DNA from: Proteles cristata cristata
Lineage: Eukaryota; Chordata; Mammalia; Carnivora; Hyaenidae
DNA length: 64,000 nt
NCBI GenBank assembly: GCA_017311185.1
Contig: JAESUZ010000446.1
Location: 496,001-560,000 of the forward strand
Direction: 5' to 3'
Positions 54,345 through 64,000 of this stretch are shown here, piece after piece. Below the pieces are notes generated by a model. That model had not been told where the DNA came from. It worked only from the letters and a program-made list of their open reading frames with translations, and did no database searches. Every line of letters starts with the position of its first letter. Within the stretch, counting starts at the first letter, position 1. The translations under genes were made by a program, and so were the position numbers.

Positions 54345-56665
54345 ATTAATGCCTAGGTATAATAAAAACTTTTAGAAAACTAGGAAAGAAGAGCTCTTTC
54401 TTAATCTGATAAGGGACATTGATGAAAAACCTACAACTAATATCATCTTTAATGGTGAAAGCCTAAATGCTTCTTCCCTAAAATCATTCCCTAAGAATGT
54501 CTTCTCTTCCAGTTTTTGTTCAACATTGTGCTGGGGGTCAGGAGTGTTCTTGCCCAGTAAGTGAGAAAAGTAAATAAAAGGAAAGCAGATTAGAAAAGAA
54601 GAAGTGAAACTGTCTTTATTTGTAGAATTATGTATCCTAAGGAATGTACAAAAATAACAACAAAATATAATAAGGTATTGAGAAAGTTTACAAAATGCAA
54701 GGTCAATATATAAAAATCAATTGTTATACACCAGTAATGAACAATTGGAAAAAAAGTTTTTAAGTAACATTATAAGCAATGGCATCAAAAAAATAAAATA
54801 GTTTAATAAAATATGTGTAAGACCCCAAACCATAAAACACTGCTGAGAGAAATTAAGGAAGAGATAAACCATCCTCATGGGTTGGAAGAGTCAGTACTAT
54901 TAAAATATCAATTATCTCTAATATTATCCATTTATTGAAAGCCATTCTAATGCAATTCTCCCAAGTTTCCCTGTAAAAACTGACAAACTAATGCTAAGAT
55001 GCATATGGGAATACAGAGAATGTAGGATACCCAAAATAATTGTGCACATGGAGGACACATGTTACCTGATTTCAAAATATTAGGAAAAAACTATAGTAAT
55101 CAAGAAGATGTGCCATTAGGGGTGCCTGGGTGGCTCAGCTGGTTAAGCCTCTGACTTGATTTCAGCTCAGGTCATGATCTCACACATAGTTCATGGGTTC
55201 GAGCCCTGCATGAGGCTCCGTGCCGAGCCCTGCAGAGCCTGCTTGGGATTCTCTCTCTCTCCTTCTCTCTCTAGCTCTCAAAATAAATAAACTTTAAAAA
55301 AAATGTGACATGAAGCATAAGAATAGTCGGGCAGGTCAATGGAACTGAATACAGAGTCCAGAAGTAGAACCGCACATGTCTGTTAACTGATTTTTCTGAC
55401 CTAAGAGAAAAGGCAATACAATGGGGGAAAGTATAGCCTTTCAGTAAGTGGTGATGATGCAAACAAACAGGGACCTCAATTCTTACCTCACACCATTCAC
55501 AAAGCTTGTCTTGAAATGGACCACAGACCTAAATGTATTTGCTAGTACTGGAACACATCAAAAAGAAACATAATGGAGAATCTTCACAACTTTGTAGTGA
55601 GTATAGATTTTTTTTAATTGAAACAAAAAGCATGAACCCTAATGAAAAAAGAATAGATACTTTGGACTCCATCACAATGAAAACTTTCTGCTCTTTGGAA
55701 TACACCATTAAGAAATGAAAATGAAAACCACAGGCTAGGAGAAAATAGAGTATATATATGATATATAAATATATATGAGACAAAGATTTGTTTCCCCTGT
55801 ATATAATGGACTTCACCAACTCTATAGTAACCCAATTAAGAAGTGGGCAACATTTAAAAGGACACCTCATAAAAGAAAATATCTGAATGGCCATAAGCAC
55901 ATGAAGAGATGCCAAGTGTCACTAGCCATCAGCAAGTGCAAATTTAAGCCACAATGAAATACTACTGCATACACACTGAAATAACTAAAATTTAACAGGC
56001 TAATAATGCCAACTGTTGACAAGGATGTGAAGCAACAGGAACTCTCACACATCTTTGCGGCTGGTGTCACGTAGTGCAATGGCCTTGGAGATCTGCTTGA
56101 CATTTTCTGATAAAGTTAAACATGATTTTATTATGCGACCCCATGATTTCATAACTCAGTATTGATCCGAGAGAAATGAAAACATATGTCTACAGAAAGA
56201 TCTGTACGCTGATGGTCGTTGAAAACGTACTCCTAAGGCTAAAACTCAAAAACCAATGTCATTACCAGATAAACAGTAAATAAATTGTAGTATATCTCCA
56301 TAATTCAGTACTGCCCAGGAATAAACTTAAAAACTACAATATTCTCAACAACACAGATGAATCTCAACAACGCTATGCTGAGAAAATGAAGCCAGACTAA
56401 AGAGTATGTATCCTACAATTCCACACATGGGAAATTATAGAATAATAACCAAAAGGGATCTGTCATGACAGCAGATCAATGATTATCTGGGAAGTGGGGA
56501 TTCAAAGGGACATGAGGGAACTGTTTGGAATGATGGAAATATTCTGTATCTCCTGTAGATTGTGGATTGTGGTTGTGTCAAAAACCTTTGAAACTATACA
56601 TGTAAATGAGTACATTTCATTATACTATATATAATTTACACTTTAATAAAGTGGATTTTAAAAAC
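54345..56665 (+). mobile_element. LINE-1 ORF2 3' part and 3'UTR
   Basis: 'aaacctacaactaatatcatctttaatggtgaaagcc' (54428), 'ctcttccagtttttgttcaacattgtgctgg' (54503), 'caaaatgcaaggtcaatatataaaaatcaattgttatacacc' (54692), 'gtcaggtcaatggaactgaatacagagtccag'-like (55335), 'aaaaatcactagccatcagcaagtgcaaatttaagccacaatg'-like (55915) and 'gaaatgaaaacatatgtctacagaaag' (56172) follow L1 ORF2 to its end. The frame is full of stops. One SINE (55119-55301) interrupts it. Confidence 0.92.
55119..55301 (+). mobile_element. CAN-SINE in L1
   Basis: GGGGTGCCTGGGTGGCTCAG head, 'catagttcatgggttcgagccctgcatg', shortened CT segment, AAATAAATAAACTTTAAAAA tail. AAGATGTGCCATTA before and AAATGTGACATGA after suggest the target. 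Confidence 0.94.
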
Positions 56666-56878
56666 TAAAAATAATACATCATTTTCAGGCTACTAACCTG
56701 CCAAAAAAAGTGTAGGAATTTCCCAGGGTTGATGAGGACATAAGTAAAGGACACTTTTATACACGGCTAGGCAGAAAATGAATGGATGAAACCCTTTTGT
56801 AAGATAATGTGGCAATCTTTAGCCAAAGCCTTAAAAATGTTCTGTTAACTACTCTGTTATTTTCCTATTCCTTTCTAG

Positions 56879-57120
56879 GACTTGATTCTTTTTCTTTTAA
56901 CATTTATTTATTTTTTTTTCAGAGAGAGAGAGACAGAGCACAAGTAGAGGAGGGGCAGAGAGAGAGAGGGAGACACAGAATCTGAAGCAGGCTCCAGGCT
57001 CTGAGCAGTCAGCACGGAGCCTGATGCGGGCTCATACTCATAAACAGCAAGATCATGGCCTGAACCAAATTCAGAGGCTTAATCAACTGAGCCATCCAGG
57101 TGCCCCTAGCACTTGATTCT
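56879..57120 (-). mobile_element. CAN-SINE with target duplication
   Basis: Body 56890-57107. GACTTGATTCT (56879-56889) and CACTTGATTCT (57110-57120). End GCCATCCAGGTGCCCC. Confidence 0.96.
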
Positions 57121-57386
57121 AAGTAAACAAAATGTTCAAAGATTTAACCATCAGAGTGTTCATCTAAGTATTGTTTATCATAGCAAATATTGAAAATAAA
57201 CTGTCCCACAATGAGATAAAGTTTAGTAAATCATATTCATATGATAAAATGTCATTCAGTCACTAAAAAGTGGGAAATTATATTGCCAGTATCGAAATAC
57301 ACTTATAATATTTTATAAACTAAGAAATGCTTATAAAATTGTATCATATGAACCTACTCTTGGGCAAACGCTTACAATACAAAGTT

Positions 57387-57635
57387 AGGAAATACAGGGG
57401 CTCCTGGGTGGCTTAGTCGGTTAAGCGTCCGACTTTCGCTCGGGTCATGATCTCGCGGTTCATGGGCTCGAGCCCCGCGTCGGGCTCTGTGCTGACTGTC
57501 AGCTCAGAGCCTGGAGCCTGTTTCAGTCTGTGACTCCCTCTCTCTCTGACCCTCCCCTCCTCATGCTGTCTCTCTCTCTCTCTCTCTCCTAGAAATAATA
57601 AATTTTAAAAAAATTTAAAAAAAAAGGAAATACAG
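57387..57635 (+). mobile_element. Young CAN-SINE with exact target duplication
   Basis: Body about 57398-57624, GGGGCTCCTGGGTGGCTTAG head, with young marks CTTTCGCTCGGG, CTGACTGTCAGCTCAG, TTTCAGTCTGTGACTCCC and CTCCTAGAAATAATAAAT. AGGAAATACAG is exact on both sides. Confidence 0.97.
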
Positions 57636-57740
57636 TAAGTTACTGTCAGTAGTTTTACCTGGACAAAAACATTGTGGTGATTTTTTTCTTCTTTTAGTTT
57701 ATCCACATTTTCTCATTAATTTCAAATCTAATGTGTGTGT

Positions 57741-59423
57741 AATGACAAAGATAAGAGTTTACGATGTTACCGCGATTGCTGGGTTGTTCTTAACAAGTAA
57801 AATCAAGAGTAGCATCAAGGAGCCGGGTGTTATGCGGAACATTATTAAGATAAACACTGTTGATATGACAGAGGCCTCACTTTTTGAGTCTGTATCTGTG
57901 GGCAGAAGCCCAATCCCAGTGGCTATTCCTGGGCCCCCTCCCGCCCCCACATTACCATAAGACCTCCCCCACCCCCAGCTTCAGGTCCTCCCGACATGAC
58001 TTATTTTGCCAATTGCTTCAACCAATGGACTCTTGTTGATATATCAATTTTGAAAGAAAACTGCCTTAGGAAGAGTTACCACCATTGATGACAACAGTAT
58101 GGTAGATTTGGGCCGAAATGACTTCATGTCAGTGTAATCTCTTCCACGGTATTTAAACTCCATGAAGAGAAGAGCTGTCCCCCCGTAAAATGTAAGAGCC
58201 CAACATCTTCACGTGGTGTGAGGGGTACCTGGTAGGTACCTGTATTTATCAAGTCGTCACAATAGAATCCCTCCGTTGGAATTCTTGAGACCTTTCTGCT
58301 GCAACCTGGCCAAGCACCTAGTAAGTATCCTTGAAATAACTTGAGCACCTGAACTGAGAATTCTTCTGTACATGAGTCATGACAGCTATGCGAAGCCTTA
58401 CAAGGTAAGGTTCAAAGAATTGAGTTAATTAGCTTGGTGGGAAGAAAGCTGAAGAGGAATTTAAAAACTATCCTCAGGAATCAGAAAGGTTATTGGAAAT
58501 GGACTCTATCCATCTGTCATCAGTATCTACATGGAGCAAAACTTTTGATGCAGCAGATAGGAGCTGAATAAGACACGCAGAGGACTTCCCGACCCCGCGC
58601 TGCAAGAGGTGACCTGGGGGTCAAGTATTCCTCCCTGGAAACCTTTCAGAATAAGGTAGACAGGATACTGTTCGATTAACCGGATCTAGTTCTGGATCAA
58701 AGAATTAAACAATGCCCCATGTGTGTTCTTCCAGCATGAAGGACTTGATGTTTTATGTCAACAAGCAAGTCAGTCTATCAGAAGAAACTCACTGAAATGG
58801 CCACAAAGTGCTCAGTGTTAATTTTTCTAAATACCTGTATTGTGTGTAAGAATGAGATGAATTACATTCAGAGCTCTATCCATTTTTAGACTTAAAAAAG
58901 GCAGCCCATCAAACCACTTCTTAATGCAAAGGAACGTAAAACTCACGTACACACATCACGCCCTGGAAAAGTCTCAGCATGCCGTCATCAGGTGTCAACC
59001 ATGCAAATATCTACTTTGGTCAACTGTCAAGCAATAAATCAGGTGAGTCTCCTGTGCCCTTGGGAGCAGTCAAAAAGCTAAGGAAATTTGTTTCTTTCCC
59101 CGAACCATTTGAAAATGTCATGCTTTGTTTGCAGCTATTTCTAAGACCCAAGGTGCAATTAGGTCCCAGGAGTCAAAACATTTGGCAACAAATCCAGTGA
59201 AGGAGGGATTAACCACACCCTGGTGAAATTCCTCATGGAACCAGGCTGGGAGTGCATTCAATGAAAACAACGTCAGTTTATTTAAGACTCAGCCCATGAA
59301 AACATTTCCCAAAGCCTCGGCTATGAATAGTTTTCTTGTGCAGCTTTCCAAACCTTAGCCTCAGGGCTCAAGCATTCTGTATAAAGCACAAGAGCTAGGG
59401 AGTGAGACTCAAGAGTCTGGAGG

Positions 59424-59429
<6 letters not shown>
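57741..59429. other. Long unique stretch, no gene seen
   Basis: Repeat-poor. C-rich runs lie at 57921-57978 (CCCCCTCCCGCCCCC and CCCCCACCCCC). 75- and 63-codon frames mirror each other at 57733-57960. No supported gene. Confidence 0.5.

Positions 59430-59467
<38 letters not shown>
59430..59467. repeat. (TG)n microsatellite
   Basis: About 19 uninterrupted TG units. Confidence 0.97.
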
Positions 59468-59470
<3 letters not shown>

Positions 59471-60559
59471 CTCCTGCAAAGGCTTTTGGAAAGCAAGCTG
59501 CTAGCAAACTTTTGTGCCCCAGTCAAATTCCAGGGTCGCAGAGCAGTAATTAACGATCAGCACTGGCACGAAAATAAAGTGCCAATATTTTTTGGCCAAG
59601 AGGCAAATACAAAATGTGAGGCCTCTAGCATTAGTTAATGAACAATTATTAATTAATCAACTCTGAAATAAATAGCCACCTTCAGTTTTGCCAGAGAATG
59701 TTTACTTCCAAATTATTCCCTCATTACCAGTAACAACCAATGTAGGGACTATATTATGGCATCAATTTTATTAATGTTACATTGGGAAGGCTATAATAAC
59801 AATAAAATGGCCTACAGCTGTTAAAAGAGTTTTTCTTGCCTATTAATAATGTATTTATGGTAGATGTTAAAATTCTACATCTTAAGCTGCAGCGCTTTAT
59901 GTATAGGACTGGCAAAAAGATTAGCCAGGAATGAATCCATCACTCTTACTTATTCCCATAAGGAAGACTGAACATCATCCTGAATTTTGCAAAGACATTT
60001 TGTGCATAGAAACCATTGTGGCCAAACTTTTATTTTAGGCAAAATTATTAATCGTTATTTATAAAACTGCTCAAGAGAAGCTCAGTGATACACTTCCGTG
60101 TGATGTCTAGATCTCTTTGTAAAGGACATAGAACATTTCCTTTCTGTTGGTCCCAGCTTGGTTCCGGAGACGAGGAGAGCAGAGACAGTTCCAAACAGTG
60201 ACTATCTCAGCTGATTAAGGAGGCTGTGGGGCAGACCCTCTGCATACTTCTGTCTTAGTGGTGAAAAGAAGCCCCTTTAGGAAGTAAATGTTTAGTTTCA
60301 AGAAAATCAGAACGGGGTTGGCAATTAATAGATTGCTTGCAAAACTGTAAAGCCAACATAGAAAATTCTAAATGTACATAAAAGATAAATTTAAAAGGAC
60401 AGTGCTTATACAAAAAAGGGTTCGGCCAGAAAGCCTTAACATAACAAACTCCACTTGGTGTTGTTAACTGTATATTGAAATGTTGATATACAGTTAACGT
60501 GGCAGAAATACGTCTCCTGAGGGAAAGCCACAAAGATGATGGTGGGAAGAACGCCATAT
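59468..60559. other. Unique AT-rich sequence, candidate conserved non-coding segment
   Basis: 59600-60075 has no repeat or low-complexity run and many ATTA/TAAT cores (for example TTAATTAATCAAC near 59650 and AATTATTAATCGTTATTTAT near 60040). No coding signal. Confidence 0.4.
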
Positions 60560-60738
60560 CTGTAATCTGAAGAACGCCCTGAATTCAAATTCCAGTTCTG
60601 TGAGTTTGGGGAATTCATTTCTGTGAACCTCATTCATCACCCTATAAAATGGGTCAATAAGCCACACTTGCAGGGTTACCGTGAGGATTAAATTACATAA
60701 AGTATATAAAATGCAAGGCTTACAGAAGGCACTCACTT
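60560..60738 (+). mobile_element. MIR SINE
   Basis: 'cctgaattcaaattccagttctg', 'tgaacctcattcatcaccctataaaatgggtcaataag', 'cttgcagggttaccgtgaggattaaattacataaag', 'agaaggcactcacttag' gives a nearly full MIR in order. Confidence 0.85.
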
Positions 60739-61655
60739 AGTAATACGAATGTATCTTGAAATACACCCTGGGCGGGTCACCTTGGAGGGGAGCTAGGAAG
60801 GAAACTCTGCATAAAGCCACCCATTGAGCCATTAAAGTGAGGCCACACATTTCACCTCTCTCCAGCTCCCTCTTCCGGCAAAGCCTTCTACCAGCCTCCC
60901 CTGGTGGCCATGTGGTTGCTCTCTGGGTTAGAAGGAGGAAAGAAGAAAGGAGAAGAATTTTTTTCCAGAAGAAAAAGGACGGTGCTCTCAAGCTAACAAG
61001 AAAAGGCGATGGGACGGAGTTTACAAGGCCCTCTTGTCCCACAAGCGTGCCCACGAGGGGAATCTGCCACAGCTGCGGAAACGAAGTGACCATTTATAGA
61101 AGTCCAAACTTGAGAAGGGGACTTTTTTGCTTCTAAAGCGATGCTAGAGGACATTCTGGAATCATCTTAGCGCAGGGATGAATGAGAGCCCGGCGAAGAT
61201 GTGGCGGGAACAGAGGATGCAGATGTCGTTTCCTCGCCCTACCTGACCCCCGTTTGCAGCGCACTCGAATGTTACCTCTTGTTACACGGATTTATCGCCA
61301 GCCTCTCACCCCAGGCCATGGTTTTCTAGGCTTTCTTCTGTCGGAGCCTCGGCGCCTCCTTTTCCTCGCTCCTCCTTCACTTTCAAGCGCCTTTCCGTAT
61401 CTTTTGTCTCCGAATCTCTTCCCCTGACCCCTGCCTGCCCTCCTTATCTCCCCAGAGACCCCCACCTCATCTTGCCTTTGTCCTTGCTTTGACCTTGAAA
61501 GGACCGTTTAGGGGATCTTCTCTCTCACCCTCTATCCCCTTTTAGTCCTAAGACATTCTATGGGAACTATTGACACAGAGACCATTTTGCAGAAAAATTT
61601 GTGTAGGACGATAGAATCAGATGTTTTCCTTTGCCATATAATAAAAATGATCATT

Positions 61656-61684
61656 GTTATTACTACTACTACTATTATTATTAT
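61656..61684. repeat. (CTA)n(TTA)n triplet repeat
   Basis: ACTACTACTACTATTATTAT type run, short. Confidence 0.9.
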
Positions 61685-61881
61685 GATCTTAGTCTTGACT
61701 CTTGGGAAGCTCTGAACAAATTTGTTGCTTAAATACAGATTTCAGTGATAGTAGCTACTGTTTGTTGGTTGTCTGTCTCACATCCATTTTTTCCATCTTT
61801 GCTCCTGAGAGAATCCCCATCTTCTTCAGGGTGCCCACTCTCCTTGCGCTGCTTTCTGCTTCAGAGGAAGGGGACAAGGCT

Positions 61882-61904
61882 CCCCCACCCCCCACCCCCC
61901 CACC
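61882..61904 (-). other. Four-run C tract (G-quadruplex-type motif on - strand)
   Basis: C5-A-C6-A-C7-A-C3: four C runs separated by single A. On the - strand this is G3-T-G7-T-G6-T-G5, which meets the usual four-run, short-loop quadruplex pattern. Confidence 0.85.
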
Positions 61905-62923
61905 CTGCTACTCTCTCCATATTTGCTTGTGATCCTAATCAATCCAGGTGATTATCTTACTAAGTAAGTCCCATAAGACAAAGGGGGCAAGATTATTCCA
62001 TGATGGGTAACGACGTTTCATCGTCCCTCTTTCTTTTATACAAAGGCTTGCTCTCCCAGCCATCTTGCAGCCGCAAGAATTCAGGACAAAACTCACACAC
62101 TGAAAAGGAGAAGAGTCCAGAGACCAGAAGACCCTAGGTCTTAAGGCTGTTGTTGATCCCTCACCTCCTGTTCTGGGAGCTTGCACCCCTGCAGACGTCT
62201 TGCTTGGTGAGATGGTCAGGCCACCGGGAACTGGCCATGCTTTTCCAGTAAATGGGGCAGATAGTAAATACTACAGGTTTTGCAAGCCAGGTAATCAGTT
62301 CAACTCCACCATCGTGGTGGGAAAGTAGCCACTGACGATACGTAAAGGAATCAGCATGTCTGTATCCCGATAAAATTTCAATAAAAAAAAAAATCAGGTG
62401 GGGGCTGAATTTGGTCCCATGGAGAGTTTTGTGGCTTTTGGTCATCCTGACAGATCAGCTAACCCCAGATACCTGCTGAACGACCTTCTTGTTTCAATTT
62501 TAAGTATTTTACAAATTCATCACCATTGCTTTTCTTTTTTTTCATTTGTTTTGAGAGCTTTTAAGTATTTTGAATACTTTTTTTTAATTTGAAAGGTACA
62601 TATTCTTTAAAAACACGGATAAATTGACAGAATATCTTACATAATTTATTGTTCCTTTTTCCTTCTGAATATGCATATATTCCCTCTCTTTCCCATCAAC
62701 ACTTATACATGCTCAAGGGTCTTTGACCTTCAGATACTCTTTTAACTTCTCGCCTGTTCAACTACTGCAACTTCTCTCCATCTTTGTAAAACCATATCAC
62801 TACCTAACGACTATGCTCCAGATTTGCATATTAAATAGTAACTATTTCTGTTCGTCATCTCAAAAGCGTCTCAAAATGAACTTAATGTACAGCCTGATCA
62901 ACCATTCAATCACTCTGGTCAAA

Positions 62924-63180
62924 ACTAGGAATTATAGGGGTGCCTCGGTGGCTCAGTCGGTTAAGCGTCTGACTTCGGCTCTGGTCATGATCTCATTGTT
63001 CATGAATTCAAGCCCCACGTCAGGCTCTGTGCTGACAGCTCAGAGCCTGGAGCCTGTTTCAGATTCTGTGTCTTCCTCTCTCTCTGACCCTTCCGTGCTC
63101 ACGTTGTCTCACTCTCTCTCTCTCTCTCAGAAATAAATGAAACATTAAAAAAATTAAAAAACCAAAAACTAGAAATTATA
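62924..63180 (+). mobile_element. CAN-SINE with target duplication
   Basis: Body 62937-63166, head GGGGTGCCTCGGTGGCTCAG, common-type body, tail AAATAAATGAAACATTAAAA. AACTAGGAATTATA (62924-62937) and AACTAGAAATTATA (63167-63180) flank it. Confidence 0.97.
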
Positions 63181-63289
63181 ATTGAAATCTTCCTCTTCAT
63201 CCACCCTTCCCCCTCTAACTCATCAACACATCCTCTCGGTTTTTACTGCTAATTACTTGCTCCCGTTTCCTCCACCACAGCTGTGGCCG

Positions 63290-63550
63290 CGGTCCCAGCT
63301 AATGCCTGTCATGCTTAAATCGCTGCAATCCTTTCCCTATGATCTATCACCTTCTTTCACTGGAGTTCCCCCAAGCGCTTCTCACAAGTGGCGAGAGCAA
63401 CCTTTTCAAAATATAAATGTGACCATAAAAGTTCCTTCCTTAAAAACTTTGTTAGCTTTATTGCTCTCGGGATAAAGACAAAAGTTTCTACCATGACCAC
63501 AAAGCCTCGCTCTATCGGGCTCCCAGCCCGCTGCCCATCCTGATTCCGAA
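63290..63550 (+). mobile_element. L2 LINE fragment
   Basis: 'gcgagagcaaccttttcaaaatataaatgtgaccataaaagttccttccttaaaaactttg', 'ttgctctcgggataaagacaaaagtttctaccatgaccacaaagcctcgctctatcggg' matches the L2 segment GATCTTTCTAAAACACAAATCTGATC ... CCTCAGGATAAAGTCCAAACTCCTTA ... CTACAAGGCCCTGCATGATCTGG. Confidence 0.8.
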
Positions 63551-63574
63551 TACTTCTGCCTCTAATAAAGGTAA

Positions 63575-63785
63575 TATTTGAATACTTAATATGTGCCAGG
63601 CTCTGTGTTGAGTCTGTGCGTTAACCTAGCCCTCAAACAACACTACCGTGTTAAAATTAGTATCACCGTTTTACAGAGAAAGTAACTGAAGCTTCAATTT
63701 TCTCAAGGTTCCACAACGAGCAAGTGTCAGGAACACGACACAAACGCCTTTGTCCGACACGTAGTCTTGGCGCCCTGCCCTTTAT
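63575..63785 (-). mobile_element. MIR/L2-type fragment
   Basis: 'atgtgccaggctctgtgttgagtctgtgcg', 'taaaattagtatcaccgttttacagagaaagtaactgaagc', 'caaggttccacaacgagcaagtgtcagg', 'cctttgtccgacacgtagtcttggcgccctgccctt' gives a MIR in reverse complement, with a GCCAGGCTCTGTG start shared with L2 3' sequences. Confidence 0.75.
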
Positions 63786-64000
63786 CACCTCCTAAGCCTC
63801 ATCATACCATCTTGGGGGAAATAAAAAACTGAAGCAAAACCCAGGGAGATGGGACAGAGAAAGACAGGATCTCGATTTGAGAGCAAAACCACCTCAATCA
63901 GTGTTATGACTTCCTAGGTCTGGGGGGAGACAGAGACACCTTCTGGGTTAAGGCATCCCTAAAGGAGTCCGACAGAAGTGGTGGAAATCTCACTTTTGTC
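63786..64000. other. Unique sequence at window end
   Basis: Nothing recognised; no gene seen. Confidence 0.45.

Larger units (their letters stand above)
56690..57740 (+). mobile_element. Second, older LINE-1 (L1ME-type), interrupted by two SINEs
   Basis: 'gatgaggacataagtaaaggacac' to 'ataatgtggcaatctttagcc' (56735-56823), then 'tgttcatctaagtattgtttatcatagcaaatattg' (57158), 'taaatcatattcatatgataaaatgtcattcagtcactaaaaag' (57228) and 'ttcttcttttagtttatccacattttctc' (57687) match the order of L1ME ORF2 end and 3'UTR. Confidence 0.7.
60739..62936. other. Long unique stretch, no gene seen
   Basis: CpG-moderate at 61180-61400 and C/T-rich at 61330-61500. A triplet repeat lies at 61656-61684, a four-run C motif at 61882-61904, and AT-rich sequence from 62460. 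Frames up to 118 codons (60737-61093, -) without domains. Confidence 0.5.

Noticed and set aside
2644..63166. tRNA-like A and B boxes at about forty sites
   Set aside because: They are the tRNA-derived heads of CAN-SINEs. The heads lack a proper cloverleaf and CCA-end context, and CT-rich segments and A-rich tails follow them.
1..64000. A new multi-gene defence or biosynthetic system
   Set aside because: No gene clusters exist here. The window is retroposon-rich mammalian non-coding DNA, and no set of neighbouring coding frames supports such a system.

Overview
This window looks like ordinary nuclear DNA of a cat-family carnivore (Felidae), either intergenic or deep intronic. The main evidence is about 40 copies of a tRNA-Lys-derived CAN-SINE. 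They have the felid form: a head reading GGGGCGCCTGGGTGGCTCAG, a CT-rich 3' segment, and an AAATAAATAAA tail. Ancient mammal-wide repeats (MIR, L2, MER5, MLT1) and old, broken LINE-1 pieces fill much of the rest. I found no protein-coding gene, no exon I can support, no rRNA or true tRNA gene, no CRISPR array and nothing bacterial. The longest open frame is 164 codons (41319-41813). It has no recognisable domain, and open frames of this size are expected by chance in this much sequence.

Layout. 0-6 kb: an L1 3' end, then mostly unique sequence with two SINEs. 6-9 kb: an antisense L1 ORF2 piece and an L2 piece. 9-13 kb: unique sequence with an exact 82-bp direct duplication, a compound pentanucleotide microsatellite and two SINEs. 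14.3-16.6 kb: a sense-strand L1 ORF2/3' fragment carrying two later SINEs. 16.8-20 kb: unidentified sequence and SINEs. 20.5-26.2 kb: three antisense L1 segments separated by SINEs. 26.3-28 kb: a 54-bp tandem duplication, an MLT1 LTR and a MER5A. 28-33 kb: four young SINEs in alternating orientation. 33-48 kb: SINE-rich, with a second sense L1 3' end (42 kb), simple repeats and several stretches of unique, AT-rich sequence. 49.9-51.1 kb: an antisense L1 piece. 52.1-52.5 kb: a nearly complete MLT1 LTR. 54-57.7 kb: an L1 block that may include a 5' inversion. 57.7-64 kb: mostly unique sequence with a TG microsatellite, a C-run (G-quadruplex-type) motif, MIR, L2 and one SINE.

No genes work together here. 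The informative content is the layered history of retroposon insertions, readable from nested elements and target-site duplications, plus some local duplications and a few unique segments that could be conserved non-coding elements. Consensus names come from memory of the families. Boundaries of old repeats are approximate, and a RepeatMasker run with a felid library is the proper check.
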